Assembly (NCBI RefSeq): GCF_014641455.1
Contig: NZ_BMHT01000006.1
Location: forward strand, 310,001-374,000
From: Hymenobacter cavernae
GTDB lineage: Bacteria; Bacteroidota; Bacteroidia; Cytophagales; Hymenobacteraceae
Direction of reading: 5' to 3'
Length of the DNA: 64,000 nt
Numbering within the stretch: position 1 is the first letter of the stretch; each line of letters opens with the position of its first letter. Below are positions 7,267-17,046 of the stretch, one piece after another. The notes below the pieces were generated by a model that saw only the letters and a program-made list of their open reading frames with translations, was not told the DNA's origin and made no database searches. The translations under genes were made by a program, and so were the position numbers.

Positions 7267-9339
7267 TTATGCTGCTTCCGACTGCGCTTCTATCGGGAGC
7301 GTAACTACAAACTCCGTAAACTCGCCTTTCTGCGTTTCTACCGTGAGCGTGCCTTTGTGTCCTTTCGTAATAATGTCGTAGCTCAACGGCAAACCTAGGC
7401 CTGTGCTTTCGCCGGCAACCTTATTAACTGAGAATCGCTGAAATACAGTCGATTGCATATCCACCGGAATACCCAGGCCGTTGTCACGGATACGTAGCTC
7501 CACGTGGTCCGCCAAACGCTGCGTGCTTACCGTTACCTGAGGCACGTAGCCTTCTTCCGCTAGTCGCTGCCGCTCCTGCACCGAGTAGAAGGCATTGAGA
7601 AACAGTTGAATGAGCGCGCGAGCCAGGTCGTGGTGCACAGTTTGAACCGTGCCTAATGCCGGATCCAACGCGGGCAATAAAGCCACGTTGAAGTTGCGAT
7701 GCTTGCCCCGCATTTCATGATATGCCAGACGCAAACTACTCTCTATCAGGGTATTCAGATCGGTGGGCTTGCGCGGGCTAGGTTCGCCCGAGGCATACTC
7801 CAGCATTCCCAATACAATAGAATTGGCCCGCTGCCCGTAATGCACAATCTTCTCCTGGTGCTGTCGCAGGTTTTGCAGTGTTTCATCCAAGTACTCCCAG
7901 TCGTCGGCGGGAAGCGTGAGCTTGCCGAATTCGGTGTGCAGCTCCTGGCACAGGGCTTCGCTGATGCCGGCAAAGTCGCGCACATGCTGCACGGGCTTCT
8001 GAATCTCCTGCGCCACGCTGGCCATCAACTCTCCCAGCGAAGCCATTTTCTCGCGGAGCACCAGCTGGCTTTGCGTTTCCTTCAGCTCCAGCAGCGTGCG
8101 GGCCAGGTTGTCGCGCTGCGCGGTCAGCTCTTCCTTTTGCTGGATAACTTGCTGATTCAGTGTATGCAATCGACTATTTGCCTGTTTTTGCAGCTTATTG
8201 TTGCGCCACAACAGCAGGGCCACTAGCAGCAATACGCCCGCGCCTGCCGTCAGGGCATACAGCCGCACCTGCGCGTGGAAATGAATCCGCTCAATTTCCA
8301 GCTCCCGCAGCCGCTGCTGCTCGGCAAACCCAATAGCATCGAGCTGCTTGATGCGCTGCGGATCGTAGAGGCTATCTTCGGCCTGGAGCATGATGTTCAT
8401 GTACTTCAGCGTGCTATCGCGCTGTTTGTGAGCCTGAAATGCTTCAGCCAGCAGGTTGCTGGTGCGCACCACGCCCACCACGAAAGGCAGCGCCTGGCCC
8501 ATCGTCAGGGCTTTGCGGGCGTAATACACGCTCGAATCGGGCTGCTGCCGGTTCTCGTACAGCTCGGCCAGGTATTGATAGGCCCGGCTGCTGCTGCGCA
8601 AATCATGCTCGGGGATGGCCGCCTTGGCGCTAAGCCGGTAGTAGCGAATGGCTTCCGTATCGTGGCCCAGGGCGGCTTGCAGCAAACCTAGCTCCCGCAG
8701 CACGTAGGGTTCCGGGTTGCCCCAGCAGCTTTGGTTTACGTTCTGCGACTGCCGGGTGAGCTGGTAGGCGCGGTTGAGATAGTAAGTTGCCGAATCGAGC
8801 CGCCGCAGGGCCGTGTAGCTGGCTCCGATATTAGCCAATACACTGATTACCTGCGAATCATCACTCGTGTGCGCTTGCTCGTAAACCCGCTTTGCCCGGA
8901 AGAAATATGCCAACGCCGGCCGCTCGTCGTCGAGGGCATGGTAGAGCAGGCCGGTTTGGTTGAGGGTGCGGGCGGTGCCTTCCAGATCGTGCACTTCTTC
9001 GTTGATCTTCAGGGCTTTCAGATCGGTCCGCAGAGCCTGGGGCAGGTTGCCCCGTTCGCCCATCAGAATACCAATGCGCGACAAACAGCGCCCCTCCCCT
9101 TTCCGATAGCCGATTTTCCAGGCCAGGTGCAGCCCCTGCCGGGCGTACCACTGCACCGAGTCGAAGTCCGAATAACGATAGGAGGCGCTCAGATCGGCCA
9201 GCAGCAGCACGCGACTGGAGTCGGTGGTGGCCTGCGCCAACGCCCGCCGCAGCACCGCCGTCTGCGGACTTTGCGCTTGTGCCAGTGCCGGAATCAGTAG
9301 TAAAATCAGGAAGAATAAACCCCGTAATCGTTGCTTCAT
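7267..9339 (-). CDS. TPR sensor histidine kinase-like protein lacking the phospho-acceptor His
   Basis: A 690-aa protein with a signal peptide (1-22), about six TPR-like repeats (residues 30-330, periplasmic), one membrane segment (about 361-379), a coiled coil (380-435) and a C-terminal kinase region. The H-box reads SVAQEIQKP, so the usual His is Gln444 (codon CAG at 8008-8010). The ATP-binding domain looks intact: Asn582 in the N-box, DNGLGIP (619-625), FQRF, and GLGLP (647-651). Relatives phosphorylate a LytTR or NarL-type regulator; here autophosphorylation on the normal site is not possible. It may be a pseudokinase, a phosphatase-only form, or a partner in heterodimers. No response regulator gene is adjacent. 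Confidence 0.85.
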   Translation of the reverse strand: MKQRLRGLFFLILLLIPALAQAQSPQTAVLRRALAQATTDSSRVLLLADLSASYRYSDFDSVQWYARQGLHLAWKIGYRKGEGRCLSRIGILMGERGNLPQALRTDLKALKINEEVHDLEGTARTLNQTGLLYHALDDERPALAYFFRAKRVYEQAHTSDDSQVISVLANIGASYTALRRLDSATYYLNRAYQLTRQSQNVNQSCWGNPEPYVLRELGLLQAALGHDTEAIRYYRLSAKAAIPEHDLRSSSRAYQYLAELYENRQQPDSSVYYARKALTMGQALPFVVGVVRTSNLLAEAFQAHKQRDSTLKYMNIMLQAEDSLYDPQRIKQLDAIGFAEQQRLRELEIERIHFHAQVRLYALTAGAGVLLLVALLLWRNNKLQKQANSRLHTLNQQVIQQKEELTAQRDNLARTLLELKETQSQLVLREKMASLGELMASVAQEIQKPVQHVRDFAGISEALCQELHTEFGKLTLPADDWEYLDETLQNLRQHQEKIVHYGQRANSIVLGMLEYASGEPSPRKPTDLNTLIESSLRLAYHEMRGKHRNFNVALLPALDPALGTVQTVHHDLARALIQLFLNAFYSVQERQRLAEEGYVPQVTVSTQRLADHVELRIRDNGLGIPVDMQSTVFQRFSVNKVAGESTGLGLPLSYDIITKGHKGTLTVETQKGEFTEFVVTLPIEAQSEAA

Positions 9340-9574
9340 GCGTGATAAACAAAGCGTTAAGCCAACTGCATTTGTGTGCCAGCCAGCAGGCGTAAGCTGA
9401 CCTCGAAGTTACCGGAAAAGTTGCCGGCAACGCGTACGGAGGCGCATAACGCAAGCAAAAACGCGGGCGGCACGACCTAGCCTGTCGCTTGATTATTGAA
9501 CACGCTTATGCACAAGTAATAGCTGTTTTGAATAGTATTAGGCTGATTTTCCCCAACCTGACCTAGCTTGTTCT

Positions 9575-10867
9575 ATGAGAAAACGCCTACTCCTGGCCTG
9601 CGCTTTCGCGGGCACGTTTGCCGCGCACGCCCAAAAACTCACGGCCACCGAAAAGAAAATCGTAGCTACGGTGCAGCGCAACATGCCGCAAAGCGAGAGG
9701 CTGCTGGTGCAAGTCGTGAACATCAACAGCGGCACCCTGAACCTGAAAGGCGTGCGCGAAGTGGGCGACATTTTCCGCAAGGAGTTCGACAACCTAGGTT
9801 TCAAAACTACGTGGGTGGATATGCCCGCCGAGATGCAGCGCGCCGGGCACTTAGTAGCGCAGCGCAAGGGCAAGGGCAAGAAGGGCAAAAAGCTCTTTCT
9901 CATCGGCCACCTCGATACCGTGTTTGAGCTGGACATGCCCTTCACTAAGTACACCCAACTCAACGACTCGACCGTGACCGGTCAGGGCGTGAACGACATG
10001 AAAGGCGGCGACGTGGTGATGCTGGCGGCTCTGCAAGCCTTGCAGCAAAACGGCCTGCTCGCTAACACGACCATCACGGCCTACTTCACCGGCGACGAAG
10101 AGCGCAGCGGCAAGGGCGAAGCCGCCCGCGCCGACTTCATCGCCAAAGCCAAAGAGTCGGATGTGGCGCTGGCGTTTGAGTCGGCGGCGGGGCTGCACAC
10201 GGTGGCGACGGCGCGGCGCGGTTCCAGCGGCTGGCAGCTCAAAACGTATGGGCAGGCGGCGCACTCATCGGGCATCTTCAAGCCGAATGTGGGCTATGGC
10301 GCGGTGTTCGAGGCGGCGCGCATTCTGGACGAGTTTCGGGAGAAGCTGAGCCAGGAGCAGTTTCTCACCTTCAACCCCGGCTTGATTGTGGGCGGCTCGG
10401 AGGTGAAGTATGATGCCGCCAACGCCCGCGGCGAAGCAATGGGCAAAACCAACATCATCTCGCCGGAAGTGAACGTAGCCGGCGACCTGCGCTTTCTCAC
10501 CGAGCAGCAGAAGGAAGCCGCCCGCGCCAAGATGCGCGACATCGTAGCGCACAGCCTGCCCAACACCCGCGCCGAAATCACCTTCACCGATGGCCTGCCC
10601 GGTATGCCGCCTACGCCCGGCAATCAAAAGCTAGCTACCCTCGCCGACCAGGTGAGCCGCGACCTAGGTTTCGGTCCCGTGCAGGCCGGTGACCCTGGCT
10701 CCCGCGGGGCCGGCGACGTGTCGCTCGTGGCCCAGTACCTGGATTGTCTGGATGGGCTAGGTTCGTCGGGCAAAGGTGCCCACGCGCCCGGCGAGACGAT
10801 GAACACGAAGGAGTTTCCGCTGCTGGTGCAGCGCGCCGCGCTGATGATTTATCGGCTGACGCGGTGA
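9575..10867 (+). CDS. M20 family metallopeptidase, secreted
   Basis: The 430-aa precursor has a signal peptide (MRKRLLLACAFAGTFAAHAQ). Zinc-site residues of the M20 (glutamate carboxypeptidase-like) family are in place: GHLDTV (His112), GVNDMKGG (Asp141), TGDEE (Glu175/176), Glu202 and KGAHAPGE (His403). The dimerisation lid lies in between (about 210-330). It likely trims peptides or amino-acid conjugates outside the cytoplasm. The 235-base upstream gap shows no convincing promoter box. It is not in an operon. Confidence 0.92.
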   Translation: MRKRLLLACAFAGTFAAHAQKLTATEKKIVATVQRNMPQSERLLVQVVNINSGTLNLKGVREVGDIFRKEFDNLGFKTTWVDMPAEMQRAGHLVAQRKGKGKKGKKLFLIGHLDTVFELDMPFTKYTQLNDSTVTGQGVNDMKGGDVVMLAALQALQQNGLLANTTITAYFTGDEERSGKGEAARADFIAKAKESDVALAFESAAGLHTVATARRGSSGWQLKTYGQAAHSSGIFKPNVGYGAVFEAARILDEFREKLSQEQFLTFNPGLIVGGSEVKYDAANARGEAMGKTNIISPEVNVAGDLRFLTEQQKEAARAKMRDIVAHSLPNTRAEITFTDGLPGMPPTPGNQKLATLADQVSRDLGFGPVQAGDPGSRGAGDVSLVAQYLDCLDGLGSSGKGAHAPGETMNTKEFPLLVQRAALMIYRLTR

Positions 10868-10892
10868 GGGTAGATTAGCGGTGTGCAAAGTT

Positions 10893-11022
10893 GAACGTCA
10901 TGCAGAGCATTCTGCGCATTAAGCAGCGACGAGGCATCTCGCGTGCTGTCGTTGTGTTGGTATATCCTGCCGATTGAAATTACCATTACACGCGAGATTC
11001 CTCCTGCGTCAGAATGACGTTC
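10893..11022. repeat. Palindromic intergenic repeat, family F (copy 1)
   Basis: The ends are GAACGTCAT and ATGACGTTC, and a second inner pair is GGCATCTCGCGTG with CACGCGAGATTCC. It fills the gap between the convergent M20 and cupin genes. Related copies lie at 53026, 55443, 56780 and 59210. Confidence 0.7.
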
Positions 11023-11050
11023 TAACGACTGCAAGGTGCTTGATGCGCTA

Positions 11051-11632
11051 CTACCCCGCCCTCACCCTAGGTCCCACAATCTTCAGGTTATGAGCTAGGT
11101 GCAGCTGCTGCACTTGCTCCAACGAGGCTGTGCTGCCCAACCGAGAGAGCTGCTGGAAGAAGGCTTCCGTGGTGCCGCTGGGCTGGGTCAGAAACAGCAT
11201 CTTGGCCGTTTCGCTCAGGACCAGGAAGCCGTGCGGGATGTTGCGCGGCAGAAAGATCAGGTCGCCGGCCTTTAGCGTGTATTTCTCCTCCCCGACCTGC
11301 ACCAGAAACTCGCCTTCCAGGATGTAGAACTCCTCATCCTGCTGATAGTGAACGTGCAAGGGCGGGCCATCATGGCGGCGGTACACGCCCGTAAACACCG
11401 AAACCTGCTCCTGCGTGTCGCGGCCGGAGAGCTTCAGGTACAGGTCGAAGCCCATGATGCGGTAATGAGCGGCGAAGCGTCCTTCGGCACCGCGCACCAC
11501 AAAGGGGCTGCCGGGGGCGGGCACATTGGCGCCCAGCGTGGCGAAAGAATTCAAAAGCGTCATACCGAATACCGCGGAGGAAAGGTTTTTTAGCGCCTTA
11601 CGGCGGGAAGATGGTTGCATAGCCGTTGCCAA
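11051..11632 (-). CDS. Tat-exported cupin protein
   Basis: The 193-aa product has a twin-arginine leader (SSRRKALKNLSS, then a hydrophobic stretch), so folded, metal-loaded export is likely. Residues of about 95-165 form a cupin: motif 1 PPLHVHYQQDEEFYILEGE with the His-His-Glu metal set, and motif 2 LPRNIPHGF. It resembles quercetin-dioxygenase-like cupins, but the substrate is unknown. Starts at ATG 11632 or 11620 are both possible. The AraC-type regulator gene lies 67 bases upstream on the same strand and may control it. Confidence 0.83.
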   Translation of the reverse strand: MATAMQPSSRRKALKNLSSAVFGMTLLNSFATLGANVPAPGSPFVVRGAEGRFAAHYRIMGFDLYLKLSGRDTQEQVSVFTGVYRRHDGPPLHVHYQQDEEFYILEGEFLVQVGEEKYTLKAGDLIFLPRNIPHGFLVLSETAKMLFLTQPSGTTEAFFQQLSRLGSTASLEQVQQLHLAHNLKIVGPRVRAG

Positions 11633-11699
11633 TTAACAAGTTGATTTTCAGCAAAGCTAGGTTCCGGCAGCTGCGGCTTGGTGGTCAAAAAACGACATT

Positions 11700-12527
11700 T
11701 CAGCGCAGGTGCAGCACGTACTCGGGCGCGCGGGCTTCTTCCCGCAGGAAAGTGACCGGCGTGACGCCGGCAAACTGCTTGAAGTCTTTCGCCAGGTGCT
11801 GGTAGTCGGCGTAGCCACAGGCCAGGGCGACGGTCAGCCAGTCGTGCGCGGGGTGCTTTTCTTTGAGCGCCTGCGCCTTATTGAAGCGTACCAGGCGGGC
11901 AAAAAGCTTCGGACTAACGCCCGTCCGGTCGCGGAATTTGCGCTCAAACTGCCGGTAGCTCAGGCAAGCCTGCTGAGCCAGATAATCCAACGAAAATGAC
12001 TGATTCGGCGCTTGCAACAGTTGGCTCACCTTATCAATGGGTTCCAGGCGCACGGCCCGCCGCCGGAACCGCTGCACCAGGTACGTATCCACGACGTTAA
12101 TCATTTCTGCGTATTGGGCCGTATTCATCAGGTGCTGCGTGAGCGTGCTTATTTCCGAACCTAGCACCGCTTCGGCTTCCAGGGTGGCGTCGGTAAGCTC
12201 GGCGAGTGGCAACCCGCCAAGCAGGTGGTAAAGTCCGCCCAGCTGGAAAACCACTTTCACGACTTTGAAGCGGCGCGGGTAGTGATGCTGCCAATGCGTG
12301 AGCGGCTGGCCCTGCACCACGGCGTGCGGAATCACGAACTGCTGGTGGCGCTCGGCGTGTACCTTGGTAAACACCTCATCAGGGTAGAAAATCAGGCTGT
12401 GCTCGGGTCGGGCCGGCATGAGCTTGGTCGGAATCGTGGCCAGTCCCGTGAAGTCGAAATGGAGCAGCAGATACTCCTTAACGTAGGGCGCCAGGGCCGG
12501 GTGCGGCGGCAGTTGCTGGTAGATCAT
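11700..12527 (-). CDS. AraC family transcriptional regulator
   Basis: A 275-aa protein. The N-terminal half (1-150) is a sensor region of the type often found in Bacteroidota AraC regulators (YVKEYLLLHFD). The C-terminal half has the two helix-turn-helix motifs: FSLDYLAQQACLSYRQFERK, then LTVALACGYADYQHLAKDF with the FAGVTP ending typical of the family. It should bind DNA as a regulator of nearby genes; the cupin gene immediately downstream is the obvious candidate. The ligand is unknown. Confidence 0.9.
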   Translation of the reverse strand: MIYQQLPPHPALAPYVKEYLLLHFDFTGLATIPTKLMPARPEHSLIFYPDEVFTKVHAERHQQFVIPHAVVQGQPLTHWQHHYPRRFKVVKVVFQLGGLYHLLGGLPLAELTDATLEAEAVLGSEISTLTQHLMNTAQYAEMINVVDTYLVQRFRRRAVRLEPIDKVSQLLQAPNQSFSLDYLAQQACLSYRQFERKFRDRTGVSPKLFARLVRFNKAQALKEKHPAHDWLTVALACGYADYQHLAKDFKQFAGVTPVTFLREEARAPEYVLHLR

Positions 12528-12747
12528 GGAGCCTTGCTTTTGCTACTCACCAGATTGGGCTAGCTAACAGGAAGTTACAAGAAATTTCCTAGTAGTCACT
12601 TACCCTTAACCTAGGTTTGTTGCTGATTCCTGGGCACTTCACCAGAAAGGCTGAGCTAAGCTCGTGCTTTACCAGTTCCTGGTATTTCTTTTCGTACCAG
12701 CCTGCCTGCCAGCCGTATAGTTCTTCATCATCCGACGGCTGCGTAGC

Positions 12748-14112
12748 ATGGAAATCCTGATCATCTTACTCCTGGTAATCCTGAATGGTGTGTTTTCGAT
12801 GTCGGAAATTGCGCTGGTATCCTCCCGAAAAGCTAGGTTGGAAACGGAAGCGCAGCAGGGCGACGCCCGGGCGCAAGCCGCACTGGCCCTGAGCAATAAC
12901 CCCAACCGGTTTCTGTCTACGGTGCAGATTGGCATTACCCTGATCGGCATCCTGACGGGCATATTCAGCGGGGCGGGCCTCACGGCGAACATTGAGCGGT
13001 CGGTTGGGCGCGTGGAGTTGCTGCGCCCCTACAGCCACAGCATCGCCGTCGTCGCCACGGTAGCGCTGATTACGTACTTATCGGTAGTAGTAGGCGAGTT
13101 GCTGCCCAAGCGCATTGGCCTGACGAACCCGGAAGGCATTGCCAAGTTTATGGCCGGCCCCATGGCGGTGCTGTCGCGCATGGCAGCACCGTTTATCTGG
13201 CTGCTCGAAACCTCCAGCGAGCTGCTAATGCGGCTGCTCAACGTCAAACCCAAGGAAGGCAGCGGTGTGACGGAGGACGAAATCCGGTCGATGGTGCGGG
13301 AAGGCGCCTCGGAAGGTGCCATTCAGGAAGTGGAGCAGAATATCGTCAACAACGTCTTCAACCTAGGTGACCGGCGCGTGGGCTCGCTCATGACGGCGCG
13401 GCAGGACATCGTGTGGCTCAACGTGAACGACGACGTAGCCACTAACAAGCAGAAAGTGCTGTCACGGATTTCGGCGATGTACCCGCTCTGCCGCGGCACT
13501 TTGGATGAGCTAGAAGGCGTCGTTTACCTCCACGACTTGCTGAATCCTAGCCTGGAGGAGCAGCTTACGCGCTTGGCCGAGCTGAAGAAAGACCCGCTGT
13601 ACCTGCCCACCAACACCAAGGCCTATCAGGCCCTGGAGCAGTTCAAAGGAGCCCGCGCGCACCAAGGCATCGTCGTGAATGAGTTTGGCGACATTATGGG
13701 CATGCTGACCATCAACGACTTGTTTGACGCGCTGGTGGGCGACGTGCCGCTGCCCGACGAGGATGAACCCGAAATCGTGCAGCGCGAGGACGGCAGCTAC
13801 CTCATAGACGCGCAGCTGCCCTTCGCGGAATTTGCGGAGCGCTTTACTATCTCGGCAGCTGAACAGCAAGGGCTTACGGGCTTCCATACTCTAGGTGGCT
13901 TCGTATTACACGTGCTCAGCTCCATCCCGAAAGTGGGCGAACAATTCGTCTGGAAAGACCGCTCGTTTGAAATCGTGGACATGGACAAGAGCCGCATTGA
14001 TAAGATCTTGTTTCGGGAAAAAGCGCTTGCTCCGGTGCAAGCCACTGATGCAGTGCCGGAAGGCGGCTTCGTAGCCACCCCGCACACACCGCAATCGGAT
14101 TTCAGAGGCTAG
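12748..14112 (+). CDS. CorC/HlyC family membrane protein (CNNM-type)
   Basis: A 454-aa protein with the DUF21 transmembrane domain (1-190, several hydrophobic helices starting MEILIILLLVILNGVFSMSEIALVS), a CBS-pair domain (about 200-335; SLMTARQDIVWLN and GIVVNEFGDIMGMLTINDL) and a C-terminal CorC_HlyC domain (about 350-430; GFVLHVLSSIPKVGE). The family is linked to magnesium or cobalt efflux and often mis-named hemolysin. The ion transported here cannot be told. The FNT channel gene starts 48 bases later and may be cotranscribed. The 220-base gap before the gene holds only a CCTAGG site. Confidence 0.9.
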   Translation: MEILIILLLVILNGVFSMSEIALVSSRKARLETEAQQGDARAQAALALSNNPNRFLSTVQIGITLIGILTGIFSGAGLTANIERSVGRVELLRPYSHSIAVVATVALITYLSVVVGELLPKRIGLTNPEGIAKFMAGPMAVLSRMAAPFIWLLETSSELLMRLLNVKPKEGSGVTEDEIRSMVREGASEGAIQEVEQNIVNNVFNLGDRRVGSLMTARQDIVWLNVNDDVATNKQKVLSRISAMYPLCRGTLDELEGVVYLHDLLNPSLEEQLTRLAELKKDPLYLPTNTKAYQALEQFKGARAHQGIVVNEFGDIMGMLTINDLFDALVGDVPLPDEDEPEIVQREDGSYLIDAQLPFAEFAERFTISAAEQQGLTGFHTLGGFVLHVLSSIPKVGEQFVWKDRSFEIVDMDKSRIDKILFREKALAPVQATDAVPEGGFVATPHTPQSDFRG

Positions 14113-14160
14113 GTTTTTTCAGGTAGTCGCTCCTTCCTCTCTTGTCATTTCACCATTACT

Positions 14161-14988
14161 ATGAAAAAAGAACAACAAGCCGTTGAGGAGCAACAGGTGG
14201 AAGAGCGAAGCTCGCCCACCGGCCGGGTTATTTACAAGAGCATCTTGCAGGAAGGCGAACTGGAGCTAGAGCGGCCTTCCTCTTCCCTCTTCTGGTCGGC
14301 GCTGGCAGCGGGTTTGTCAATGGGTTTTTCTATGGTCGGCGAAGGTTTGCTGAACACTTATCTACCCGACGCACATTGGCGGCCGTTGATAGCCAACTTT
14401 GGCTACAGTCTCGGCTTCCTGATCGTGATTTTGGGGCGGCAGCAACTGTTCACCGAAAATACGCTCACGCCCATTCTTCCGCTGTTGCAGCGCAGTGACT
14501 TCCGCACCCTAGGTCAGGTGCTGCGACTATGGAGTATTGTACTGATAGGCAACCTTATCGGGGCGCTGCTCTTCGCTCTGGCGGTGGCCCACTCCACGGC
14601 TTTCGACCCGGAGGTTAAGCAGTCCTTTGCCGAACTCGGGCACCAGGCCATGGAACACGACTTCGGCACAACGCTGCTGCGCGGCATATTTGCCGGCTGG
14701 CTTATCGCGCTTATGGTGTGGCTGTTACCGCTTGCCGAAACGGCTCGTGTGTGGATTATCATTATCCTCACTTACTTCGTCGGGGTAGCTCACCTTAGCC
14801 ACATTATTGCCGGCTCCGTCGAAACCTTTACGGCAGCAGCCATGGGTCAGGCTTCATGGGGAAGCGTCTTAGGCGGCTTTGTGGTTCCGGCACTGCTCGG
14901 CAATATTATCGGCGGCGTAATGCTAGTGGCCGCGCTCAACCATGCCCAGATAGTAGCCGGTGGCGCGGGCGACGACTTATCAGAATGA
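14161..14988 (+). CDS. Formate/nitrite transporter (FNT) family protein, YfdC-like
   Basis: A 275-aa integral membrane protein with a 45-residue charged N-terminal tail and about six membrane helices (from SLFWSALAAGLSMGFSMVGE through GNIIGGVMLVAAL). FNT hallmarks include the repeated pseudo-symmetric helices and the segment GRQQLFTENTLTPILP. Proteins of this YfdC-like branch pass small anions; the ion is not known. It follows the CorC-type gene by 48 bases. The 177-base gap after it holds no gene that I can see. Confidence 0.88.
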   Translation: MKKEQQAVEEQQVEERSSPTGRVIYKSILQEGELELERPSSSLFWSALAAGLSMGFSMVGEGLLNTYLPDAHWRPLIANFGYSLGFLIVILGRQQLFTENTLTPILPLLQRSDFRTLGQVLRLWSIVLIGNLIGALLFALAVAHSTAFDPEVKQSFAELGHQAMEHDFGTTLLRGIFAGWLIALMVWLLPLAETARVWIIIILTYFVGVAHLSHIIAGSVETFTAAAMGQASWGSVLGGFVVPALLGNIIGGVMLVAALNHAQIVAGGAGDDLSE

Positions 14989-15165
14989 AGATTGCTCCTT
15001 GTAAGCAGTCTGGACCTCTGCCTGCTATTCCCGCGTTCTTCATCGTCTACGCTTGCTTGCAAATGCAGAAGTGCCATTCAGGAAGTGGGTTAAGCCTCGT
15101 TCATAACCCCATTCCCCCGAAGTTCGTCTAATTAAGCTAGCCCCTCACCTAGCCCTGATTGACGC

Positions 15166-16977
15166 ATGAGCCTTTGGGAAATCATCAAGCGCCTCTTCCC
15201 TTACGTCCGCCCGTATCGTGGGCTGGTTATTAGCACCTTACTGCTTACGCTGGTGGGCTCGTTGGCGGCACAGGTAAACCCGTTTGTGCTGCGTTACACC
15301 GTGGATACGGTGCAAGGCTTGCTAAACCGCAACCTAGGTCTGACGCAAGGCATGCCGCTGCTGCTAGCCGTTAGTGCACTGCTGCTGGGCAAGGAAGTCG
15401 TGAATACCCTCATTCAGTTTGGGCAGAAGTTCTACGGCGAGAAAATCCGCATCAACGTGTCGAGCACGCTCATGCACGACGCGGTGCATAAGGTAGTGAG
15501 CTATCAGCTAGGTTTCTACGCCGACAACGGCAACCAAACCGGCAAGCTGCAAACCCGCATCGACCGGGGCGTAGAGAGCCTGATGAAGCTGGTGCAGAAC
15601 TTCTTCATCGATATTCTGCCGCTGTTCGCTAATTCCATCGTGGCGCTGGTGGTCATGTTTATGGCCAACCTGTATGTGGGGCTGGTGGCCGTGGCGGTGC
15701 TGCCGGTGTACTTCTGGCTCAGCTACCGACAGGCCGATAAGCTCAACGGCACCCGCCGGGCGCTGCGGGGTTTGCGCGAAGCGCGCAGCCAGGGCCTCGT
15801 CAACCTGATCGACTCGGCCGTGGTCATCAAGAGCTTTGTGCGTGAGGACTTTGAAGCAGTAAAGCAGAGCAAGTTGCAGGATAACTTGCAGGAGGCCCAG
15901 CTCCAGACGCGCAAAACCAACTTCCTCTACGACGGTCTCAAAACCTTCACCGAGCAGATCGGCGTGGTGTTCATCATCATCCTGACAGCCTACCTCGTGC
16001 TCGACCGGCAGATTAGCATTGGGGCCATCATGTTCCACATTCTGCTGTTCAACAACGTGTCGGCGCCTATCCGGCAGCTGCACCGCATCTACGACGAGAT
16101 GAACGACGCCCTCACCTACTCCGAGGGGTTTTTCGACATTCTCGACGCCAAGGATGCCGTGGAACCCACCGGCCAGCTGCAACCCGACCATCTACGCGGC
16201 ACCTTCGACATCTGCAACGTCGACTTCACCTACCCCAGCGGCACGCAAGCCCTGCACGACGTCTGCCTGACCATCGAGGCGGGCAAAACCACCGCGCTGG
16301 TGGGCCTCAGCGGCGCCGGCAAGAGCACCATCATCAACCTGCTCTGCAAGTTCTACGCCCCCGACCGCGGCAAAATGCTGCTCGACGGCAAGCCCCTGGC
16401 CGACTACGACACCCACGCCTTACGTCAGAAAATTGGCCTGGTGCTCCAGAAAAACCACATTTTCAAAGGTACCATCGAGGAAAATATCCGCTACGGCGTG
16501 ATGGATGCCAGCTTCGAGCAGATCCAAGCAGCCGCCAAGCAAGCCTACCTCCACGAGCAGATTATGGAGCTGCCTAAAGGTTACCAGAGCGACGCCCAGC
16601 AGCTTTCGGGCGGGCAGCAGCAGCGCATTGCCATAGCTAGGTTGTTCCTGAAAAATCCGCCCATCATCTTCCTCGACGAGCCCACCGCCTCCCTCGACGC
16701 TATTGCCACCGAGCAAATCAAGAACTCCCTCGACGCTATTAAGCAGGGTCGCACGGTGGTCATCATCTCCCACAGCCTCGCTCAAATCGTGGATTCAGAC
16801 TGCATTTATGTGATGAAGCAAGGCCGCATGGTGGAAAGCGGCACCCACGAGCAGCTCTACGACCTACGCGGCACGTATCGGGAGATTTTTGATGCTTCGG
16901 CGCGGAGCTTGAATATTGAAAAGTTAGCTCGGGTGATGGTGGATGATGGGGATGAGGTGGCGGATACGGCGGCGTGA
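15166..16977 (+). CDS. ABC exporter, fused permease and ATPase
   Basis: A 603-aa half-transporter. The N-terminal 1-310 region is a six-helix type I exporter domain (ISTLLLTLVGSLAAQVNPFV is the first helix), followed by the nucleotide-binding domain: Walker A GLSGAGKST, Q-loop LVLQKNH, signature LSGGQQQR, Walker B IIFLDEPTA and H-loop IISHS. It is an MsbA/multidrug-like exporter and should work as a homodimer. The substrate is unknown. Arg in IAIARLF is encoded by AGG, forming CTAGG. It stands alone on the plus strand. Confidence 0.93.
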   Translation: MSLWEIIKRLFPYVRPYRGLVISTLLLTLVGSLAAQVNPFVLRYTVDTVQGLLNRNLGLTQGMPLLLAVSALLLGKEVVNTLIQFGQKFYGEKIRINVSSTLMHDAVHKVVSYQLGFYADNGNQTGKLQTRIDRGVESLMKLVQNFFIDILPLFANSIVALVVMFMANLYVGLVAVAVLPVYFWLSYRQADKLNGTRRALRGLREARSQGLVNLIDSAVVIKSFVREDFEAVKQSKLQDNLQEAQLQTRKTNFLYDGLKTFTEQIGVVFIIILTAYLVLDRQISIGAIMFHILLFNNVSAPIRQLHRIYDEMNDALTYSEGFFDILDAKDAVEPTGQLQPDHLRGTFDICNVDFTYPSGTQALHDVCLTIEAGKTTALVGLSGAGKSTIINLLCKFYAPDRGKMLLDGKPLADYDTHALRQKIGLVLQKNHIFKGTIEENIRYGVMDASFEQIQAAAKQAYLHEQIMELPKGYQSDAQQLSGGQQQRIAIARLFLKNPPIIFLDEPTASLDAIATEQIKNSLDAIKQGRTVVIISHSLAQIVDSDCIYVMKQGRMVESGTHEQLYDLRGTYREIFDASARSLNIEKLARVMVDDGDEVADTAA

Positions 16978-17046
16978 TTTGCAATTATCTCCTAGAATTT
17001 CTGAAAATTAAAACGAAAAACCTAGCTCCCAATTTTCGTTTGTAAC

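Noticed and set aside
15508-16191. 227-aa minus-strand ORF inside the ABC exporter gene
   Set aside because: The plus strand carries a complete exporter with all motifs; the minus frame is a GC-rich shadow.
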